Position numbers and translations under genes: made by a program. From positions 309,987 to 373,986 of the forward strand of contig NZ_CH724143.1 in assembly GCF_000153325.1 (NCBI RefSeq): a DNA stretch of 64,000 nucleotides, given 5' to 3'. Under the pieces are notes generated by a model. It searched no databases and had not been told where the DNA came from. It saw nothing but the letters and a program-made list of their open reading frames with translations. The stretch is from Photobacterium sp. SKA34 (GTDB lineage: Bacteria; Pseudomonadota; Gammaproteobacteria; Enterobacterales; Vibrionaceae). Positions 57,110 through 64,000 of the stretch are shown here, piece by piece (position 1 is the stretch's first letter; every line of letters begins with the position of its first letter).

Positions 57110-58723
57110 ATGGCAGATACAGCGGTTCAATCTAATTACCAAATGAAATTATCATTACAGCAACCGTTAACAGAAATTCAGCGTGAAGTCCTAACTGATG
57201 AAGCGTTACTTTTCTTAGAACGCTTAGTGGATCGTTTTGCAGAACGTGTTCCATTGTTGCTAGAAGATAGAGAACGTCGTCAATGCCAAATAGATAAAGG
57301 GCAATTACCTGATTTTAATCCTGAAACAGAATCTATTCGGCAAGCTGAATGGAAAATTCAAAATATTCCTGCAGATTTGCAAGACCGACGAGTTGAGATA
57401 ACAGGACCTGTCGATCGTAAAATGGTTATTAATGCACTTAATGCCAATGTGAAAGTGTTTATGGCTGACTTTGAGGATTCCTTCGCGCCTGCATGGGATG
57501 AAGTTATTGAAGGCCAGCGCAATCTGCGGGATGCGGTGAATGGCACGATTAGCTATACCAATCCCAACACTGGCAAGCATTATCAACTTGCGGATGATCC
57601 TGCAGTATTAATCTGCCGTGTTAGGGGATTACACCTTCCAGAAAAACATGTGTTGTGGAATGGAAAACCCATCCCTGGGGCGCTATTAGACTTTGCCTTA
57701 TATTTTTTCCTCAATCAAAAAGCATTGTTAGAAAAAGGCAGTGGTCCTTATTTCTATCTACCCAAACTACAGGCTTATCGTGAAGCCGCATGGTGGAGTG
57801 ATGTGTTTAGTTACACCGAAGATGAATTCGGGCTAACGCGCGGAACAATTAAAGCAACGGTACTTATTGAAACATTACCTGCCGTGTTTGAAATGGACGA
57901 AATTCTTTTTAGTTTGAAAGAACATATTGTTGGGCTTAATTGCGGTCGTTGGGATTATATCTTTAGTTATATTAAAACACTTCGTCAGTATCCTGATCGT
58001 ATCTTGCCTGATCGCCAAGTTGTAACAATGGAAAAACCGTTTCTTAATGCTTATTCACGTTTACTGGTGAAAACCTGCCACCGTCGAGGCGCATTTGCAA
58101 TGGGAGGCATGGCAGCTTTCATTCCATCTAAAGAAGCAGAGCGTCAAGCATGGGTGCTTAATAAGATTAAAACTGATAAAGCACTCGAAGCGAGTAATGG
58201 CCATGATGGTACATGGGTTGCACATCCAGGCTTGGCAGACACCGCTTGTGGAGTATTTGATCAGGTACTTGGTGCTCGTAACAATCAATTAGATATTACC
58301 CGAGATGGTGATGCGCCCATTACTGCCGATGAGTTATTAGCACCATGTGATGGTGAGCGTACAGAAGAGGGGATGCGTCATAACATTCGTGTTGCGGTGC
58401 AATATATCGAAGCTTGGATCTCCGGTAATGGCTGTGTGCCTATCTATGGCTTAATGGAAGATGCTGCAACGGCTGAAATATCGCGAGCTTCAATATGGCA
58501 ATGGATTAAACATGGTAAAGCATTATCGAATGGTAAAGTTGTTACTAAAGCTTTATTTGAGCAAATGTTAGTTGAAGAAATGCGAGTTGTAGAAGCTGAG
58601 CTTGGGGATGAGCGCTTTAAACAAGGGCGATTTGATGAAGCCGCAGCATTAATGGCAAAACTAACGACAAGTGAAGAGTTAGATAATTTCTTAACCCTTC
58701 ATGGTTATGAATATTTGAATTAA
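57110..58723 (+). CDS. aceB: Malate synthase A
   Basis: 537 residues (E. coli AceB 533). It condenses glyoxylate and acetyl-CoA to malate. 'FMADFEDSFAPAWDE', 'VLIETLPAVFEMDEIL', 'GLNCGRWDYIFSYIK' and 'DGTWVAHPGL' mark the active-site barrel. The ATG at 57110 has 'aagga' 9 nt upstream; the longer frame from 57071 is not homologous. Followed by aceA, the partner enzyme. Confidence 0.97.
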   Translation: MADTAVQSNYQMKLSLQQPLTEIQREVLTDEALLFLERLVDRFAERVPLLLEDRERRQCQIDKGQLPDFNPETESIRQAEWKIQNIPADLQDRRVEITGPVDRKMVINALNANVKVFMADFEDSFAPAWDEVIEGQRNLRDAVNGTISYTNPNTGKHYQLADDPAVLICRVRGLHLPEKHVLWNGKPIPGALLDFALYFFLNQKALLEKGSGPYFYLPKLQAYREAAWWSDVFSYTEDEFGLTRGTIKATVLIETLPAVFEMDEILFSLKEHIVGLNCGRWDYIFSYIKTLRQYPDRILPDRQVVTMEKPFLNAYSRLLVKTCHRRGAFAMGGMAAFIPSKEAERQAWVLNKIKTDKALEASNGHDGTWVAHPGLADTACGVFDQVLGARNNQLDITRDGDAPITADELLAPCDGERTEEGMRHNIRVAVQYIEAWISGNGCVPIYGLMEDAATAEISRASIWQWIKHGKALSNGKVVTKALFEQMLVEEMRVVEAELGDERFKQGRFDEAAALMAKLTTSEELDNFLTLHGYEYLN

Positions 58724-58737
58724 ACGCAGTTGCGTTT
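58722..58737 (+). other. Small hairpin between aceB and aceA
   Basis: 'aaacgca' / 'tgcgttt' with a 2-nt gap at the end of aceB. No T-run follows, so it may stabilise the upstream message or slow transcription rather than stop it. Confidence 0.35.
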
Positions 58738-58847
58738 CATTAAAACTGAGGATCCGCGGTAGTTGAGGGTAAGAACCACTTTAGAACGTAGTATCAATTG
58801 ACCATCATACCAACGGATGAATGCGGACAGAGACGAGGGATACCATT

Positions 58848-60155
58848 ATGACATTAACACGCCAACAGCAAATTGAAGCAATTGAAAAAGACTGGGCAGA
58901 AAACCCACGTTGGAAACATGTTAAACGCACATACTCTGCGGAAGAAGTCATTAACCTGCGCGGCTCATTTGCACCTGCAAATACTATAGCCCAGCGTGGT
59001 GCTGATAAACTATGGCAATTAGTGAATGGTGATGCCAAAAAAGGCTATGTAAATTGTCTTGGCGCTTTAACTGGTGGTCAGGCTGTACAACAAGCAAAAG
59101 CTGGGATTGAAGCGATTTATTTATCAGGTTGGCAGGTAGCGGCTGATAATAATACCGCGTCGACTATGTATCCTGATCAATCTCTTTATCCTGTTGATTC
59201 AGTACCTGCGGTTGTTAAGCGTATTAATAATTCGTTCCGTCGCGCAGATCAAATTCAATGGGCGAATGGTGGCACTCCTGAAGATGGCGTTGATTACTTC
59301 TTACCTATTGTTGCTGACGCTGAAGCCGGATTTGGTGGTGTATTAAATGCTTATGAATTAATGCGTAGCATGATTGAAGCGGGTGCGGCTGGCGTTCACT
59401 TTGAAGACCAATTAGCGTCGGTGAAAAAGTGTGGTCATATGGGCGGTAAGGTATTAGTGCCGACGCAAGAAGCTGTGCAGAAGTTAGTTGCAGCTCGTCT
59501 TGCGGCAGACGTGGCGGGGACCACGACTTTAGTAATTGCCCGTACCGATGCTAATGCTGCAGACTTATTAACGTCCGATTGTGACCCGTATGATAAAGAT
59601 TTCATTATTGGAGATCGAAGCGCAGAAGGTTTTTATCGTGTTCGTGCTGGGATTGATCAAGCCATTGCCCGTGGCTTGGCGTATGCACCTTACGCTGATT
59701 TAATTTGGTGTGAAACAGCAACGCCATGTTTAGAAGAAGCGCGTAAGTTTGCAGAAGCCATTCATGAACAATACCCAGATCAACTTCTGGCTTATAATTG
59801 TTCTCCTTCTTTTAACTGGGAGAAAAACCTTGATGCTGAAACCATTGCTAAATTCCAGCAAGAACTTTCAGACATGGGCTATAAGTACCAGTTCATTACT
59901 TTAGCGGGTATTCATAATATGTGGTTCAACATGTTTGAATTAGCTCATGCTTATGCGCAAGGTGAAGGAATGCGTCATTACGTTGAAAAAGTTCAGCGTC
60001 CTGAGTTTGAAGCAGCCGATAAAGGTTATACCTTTGTTGCTCACCAGCAAGAAGTGGGAACAGGGTACTTTGATACCATGACCAATACTATTCAAGGTGG
60101 TAATTCTTCAGTGACTGCATTGACGGGCTCTACAGAAGAAGAGCAGTTTAAGTAA
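58848..60155 (+). CDS. aceA: Isocitrate lyase
   Basis: 435 residues (E. coli AceA 434). It cleaves isocitrate to succinate and glyoxylate. Active-site loop '[17 protein letters not shown]', '[16 protein letters not shown]' and '[11 protein letters not shown]' are present. The start at 58848 follows 'gaggga' and matches the family. No aceK is seen after it; instead there is a terminator and a convergent gene. Confidence 0.97.
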   Translation: MTLTRQQQIEAIEKDWAENPRWKHVKRTYSAEEVINLRGSFAPANTIAQRGADKLWQLVNGDAKKGYVNCLGALTGGQAVQQAKAGIEAIYLSGWQVAADNNTASTMYPDQSLYPVDSVPAVVKRINNSFRRADQIQWANGGTPEDGVDYFLPIVADAEAGFGGVLNAYELMRSMIEAGAAGVHFEDQLASVKKCGHMGGKVLVPTQEAVQKLVAARLAADVAGTTTLVIARTDANAADLLTSDCDPYDKDFIIGDRSAEGFYRVRAGIDQAIARGLAYAPYADLIWCETATPCLEEARKFAEAIHEQYPDQLLAYNCSPSFNWEKNLDAETIAKFQQELSDMGYKYQFITLAGIHNMWFNMFELAHAYAQGEGMRHYVEKVQRPEFEAADKGYTFVAHQQEVGTGYFDTMTNTIQGGNSSVTALTGSTEEEQFK

Positions 60156-60274
60156 ACGTAAAAACAGTTTTAAGATAACGTGTTTATAGTAGTGACTATC
60201 CTAGCAATGTTGTTATCGACAGTACTCATATATTAAGCCGCATATAATACGAGTACTTGTTAATTACGTTATCA

Positions 60275-60303
60275 CCGGGGAGCAATGATGCTCCCCTTTT
60301 TTA
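60275..60303 (+). terminator. Rho-independent terminator after aceA
   Basis: Stem 'ggggagca' / 'tgctcccc' with a short loop, followed by six Ts, directly abutting the stop of the convergent CBS gene. Confidence 0.88.
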
Positions 60304-60771
60304 TTAATTAAGAATATCAAGAGTATCTAAATCAGGCTCAATAGGATCGACCTCTTCTTGCATTTCTAGCAGTGAAATTGCAATTGTTACAAAATCACTA
60401 TCTGTAATAATACCCACTAATTTTTTATTCTTTAGCACGGGCAAGCAACCTATTTTATGTTTTTGCATATAAAGTGCTGCTTCTTTTAATCCTGCACGAT
60501 AATCCACACTCATTATTTTTGTTTTCATGCCTTGTTCAATTAAAACATCAAGTGGGGAAGACAGTGGATTTTCAATAATTGATTTTAGATTGGAATCTTG
60601 GGCTGACAAAATATCGCGTTGGCTCACTAACCCGATAAGTTCATTGTTGTGGTTAGTGATCGGTATATGGCGAATAGATAAAGTATCCATCATTTCTTTC
60701 GCATCAAGCAACGTATCATTACGTGACAAAGTACGCGGTTGGGGTGTCATCATATCGGCAACGGTAAACAT
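60304..60771 (-). CDS. Tandem CBS-domain protein
   Basis: 155 residues, two CBS domains ('VADMMTPQPRTLSRNDTLLD' with 'RHIPITNHNNELIGLVSQRD', and 'CLPVLKNKKLVGIITDSDFV'). Such proteins bind adenine nucleotides and usually sense energy state. No catalytic domain is attached. Start at 60771 fits 'ggagg' upstream. The partner is unknown. Confidence 0.9.
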   Translation of the reverse strand: MFTVADMMTPQPRTLSRNDTLLDAKEMMDTLSIRHIPITNHNNELIGLVSQRDILSAQDSNLKSIIENPLSSPLDVLIEQGMKTKIMSVDYRAGLKEAALYMQKHKIGCLPVLKNKKLVGIITDSDFVTIAISLLEMQEEVDPIEPDLDTLDILN

Positions 60772-61044
60772 ATAAACCTCCATGCTATACTGCAAAAAAT
60801 CGCGAACGGTGGATCTATTAGCTGATCTTTTTCAATATATCGGAATATGTTGTTAGAACGCATGATGAACATCAAATATTTCAATATAATTTTTGTGGTC
60901 TTTATTCCTTGATAGAATGAGTGTTCGATTAAGGCGATATGAAAGAAATTCTCATATTACGAGATCTAAATTACAGTTGGGTTTCGCATCTTAAGGGAAG
61001 TTAAGTATATAATGCCCGCTTGCTGTGATTTAGGGCGTAATACA

Positions 61045-62097
61045 ATGCAAGTTTCAGATTTTGATTTTGACTTACCAGATGAGCTGATTGCTCGTTATCC
61101 TCAACCTGAACGTACCGCGAGTCGTTTATTACAAATGACTGGCAATACGGGTGAATTGGCACATAAAGGTTTTAAAGATGTGTTAGATCTTGTACAAGCT
61201 GGCGATTTACTTGTATTTAATAATACACGAGTGATCCCTGCGCGTATGTTTGGACATAAAGCTTCGGGTGGTAAAATTGAAGTTTTAGTTGAGCGTATGC
61301 TTGATGACAAATCTATTTTAGCGCATGTTCGTGCCTCTAAGCCGCCGAAACCAGGTAATGAATTATTACTGGGTGAAAATGGTGAGTTTTCAGCTGAAAT
61401 GGTTGCCCGTCATGATGCATTGTTTGAAATTCGTTTTAATAGCGATAAAACAGTGTTGGAGATCTTAGATGCAGTGGGTCATATGCCGTTGCCTCCTTAT
61501 ATTGACCGCCCTGATGAAGATACTGATAAAGAGCGCTACCAAACAGTATATAATACAAAGCCTGGTGCGGTAGCTGCACCAACAGCAGGCTTACACTTTG
61601 ACGATAAGCTAATGGCAAATCTAAAAGCAAAAGGTGTTAATTTTGCTTTTGTGACTCTACATGTCGGCGCTGGTACGTTCCAGCCTGTGCGTGTTGATGA
61701 TATCAATGATCATCACATGCATTCTGAATATGTTGAGGTTCCTGAAGAAGTTGTTACTGCTGTTAACGAAACGCGTGCAAATGGCGGACGAATTATCGCT
61801 GTGGGAACGACATCTGTACGTTCATTAGAAAGTGCCGCACAAGATGCCATAAAAAATTGTACTGAATTTAAGCCATTTTTTGGTGATACTGAGATCTTTA
61901 TTTATCCTGGTTATCAGTTCCAACTTGTAGATGCGTTAATTACTAATTTCCATTTACCAGAATCAACATTAATTATGTTAGTTAGTGCTTTTGCTGGTTA
62001 TGAAAATACCATGAATGCCTATCATGAAGCTGTAGCCAATAGATACCGCTTCTTTAGTTATGGCGATTCAATGTTTATCACTCGTAAAGATGTATAA
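61045..62097 (+). CDS. queA: tRNA preQ1(34) S-adenosylmethionine ribosyltransferase-isomerase
   Basis: 350 residues (E. coli QueA 356). It moves the ribosyl part of SAM to preQ1 in tRNA, giving epoxyqueuosine. '[20 protein letters not shown]', '[14 protein letters not shown]', '[12 protein letters not shown]', '[14 protein letters not shown]' and '[18 protein letters not shown]' are diagnostic. The ATG at 61045 matches the family. tgt, the preceding step in queuosine synthesis, follows. Confidence 0.97.
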   Translation: MQVSDFDFDLPDELIARYPQPERTASRLLQMTGNTGELAHKGFKDVLDLVQAGDLLVFNNTRVIPARMFGHKASGGKIEVLVERMLDDKSILAHVRASKPPKPGNELLLGENGEFSAEMVARHDALFEIRFNSDKTVLEILDAVGHMPLPPYIDRPDEDTDKERYQTVYNTKPGAVAAPTAGLHFDDKLMANLKAKGVNFAFVTLHVGAGTFQPVRVDDINDHHMHSEYVEVPEEVVTAVNETRANGGRIIAVGTTSVRSLESAAQDAIKNCTEFKPFFGDTEIFIYPGYQFQLVDALITNFHLPESTLIMLVSAFAGYENTMNAYHEAVANRYRFFSYGDSMFITRKDV

Positions 62098-63529
<1,432 letters not shown>

Positions 63530-63545
63530 AACGAGGACGTTATAA

Positions 63546-63881
63546 ATGAGTTTCTTTATCTCACAAGCACACGCAGCAGCAGAAGGTGCCCCTCAGGGCG
63601 GAAGCATGCAGCTATTCATCATGCTTGGTTTATTTGCTGTTATTTTTTACTTCATGATTTATCGTCCACAAGCTAAGCGTGTGAAAGAGCACAAATCGCT
63701 AATGAGTTCGATGGGCAAAGGTGACGAAGTAATGACGAACGGTGGCCTACTTGGCCGTATCACTAAAGTTTCTGCTGAAAGTGATTACATCGTTCTAGCA
63801 CTTAACGACAATACGGAAGTAACAATTAAAAAAGATTTCATTTCTGCTGTTTTACCAAAAGGCACAATGAAGTCGCTTTAA
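63546..63881 (+). CDS. yajC: Sec translocon accessory protein YajC
   Basis: 111 residues with one membrane span ('FIMLGLFAVIFYFMIYRPQ') and the following conserved 'GDEVMTNGGLLGRI'. It binds SecDF. 16 bp after tgt, in the usual queA-tgt-yajC-secD-secF order. Confidence 0.97.
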   Translation: MSFFISQAHAAAEGAPQGGSMQLFIMLGLFAVIFYFMIYRPQAKRVKEHKSLMSSMGKGDEVMTNGGLLGRITKVSAESDYIVLALNDNTEVTIKKDFISAVLPKGTMKSL

Positions 63882-63913
63882 TATAAAAACATTCGCTTTG
63901 AAGGATCATAGCA

Positions 63914-64000
63914 GTGCTTAACCGATACCCCCTGTGGAAGAACCTGATGGTGTTGTTCGCACTTATCATTGGTTTGCTTTATGCACTTCCTAACGTATAC
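63914..64000 (+). CDS. secD: Protein translocase subunit SecD, start only
   Basis: The first 29 codons from GTG 63914, reading '[19 protein letters not shown]' and 'LLYALPNVY', match the N-terminal membrane segment of SecD. 'gaaggat' lies upstream. The rest is beyond the window. Confidence 0.93.
   Translation, partial: MLNRYPLWKNLMVLFALIIGLLYALPNVY

Overview
The window is one contiguous stretch of a moderately AT-rich gammaproteobacterial chromosome. The rRNA operon layout, the large PstC and PstA permeases, and the close similarity of the housekeeping proteins to Vibrio and E. coli families point to Vibrionaceae, most probably a Photobacterium-like marine bacterium. The genus call is inference. 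No prophage, insertion sequence, integrase or CRISPR array was seen.

Layout. (1) 1-4870: the end of an rrn operon (16S 3' part, tRNA-Glu/Lys/Val/Ala, 23S, 5S, tRNA-Asp), then a decayed second tRNA-Asp with its own terminator. (2) 4988-19545: an iron-acquisition block. A MATE exporter diverges from a five-gene biosynthetic operon equivalent to Bacillus asbABCDEF (petrobactin: citrate, spermidine and 3,4-dihydroxybenzoate), in which asbD and asbE are fused. Next come an OmpR-type regulator whose receiver lacks its phospho-acceptor aspartate, a TonB-dependent receptor, and an ABC importer (binding protein, permease, ATPase). Three Fur-box-like sequences sit in front of the transcription units. 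(3) 19813-23134: an orphan SorC-type regulator and the selenocysteine locus: selC and selA look intact, but selB is a relic with a frameshift and a large internal deletion. (4) 23403-25965: mepA, a YfhL-type ferredoxin and trhP (tRNA U34 hydroxylation). (5) 26243-31857: Entner-Doudoroff/gluconate module: gntR repressor, gntK-edd-eda, and divergent gntP. The control region holds three overlapping GntR operators and a perfect CRP-type site. (6) 31927-40267: a frameshifted tag glycosylase gene, a metal-permease-like protein with Met/Cys/His repeats, rdgC, and sbcD-sbcC. (7) 40455-53742: phosphate regulon (phoB, phoR, pstS; ppx-ppk and gcvR on the other strand; pstC, pstA, pstB, phoU), with candidate Pho boxes before phoB and pstC. 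(8) 53830-60771: cutC, a 2-Cys peroxiredoxin divergent from oxyR, the glyoxylate shunt aceB-aceA and a CBS-domain protein. (9) 61045-64000: queA, tgt, yajC and the start of secD.

The least ordinary parts are the iron block (compact asb locus with an AsbD-AsbE fusion, a MATE exporter and a phosphorylation-incompetent-looking regulator), the decaying selenocysteine machinery, the three-in-a-row GntR operator array and the repeat-bearing metal permease. All functions are inferred from the sequence and family knowledge; no database search was run.
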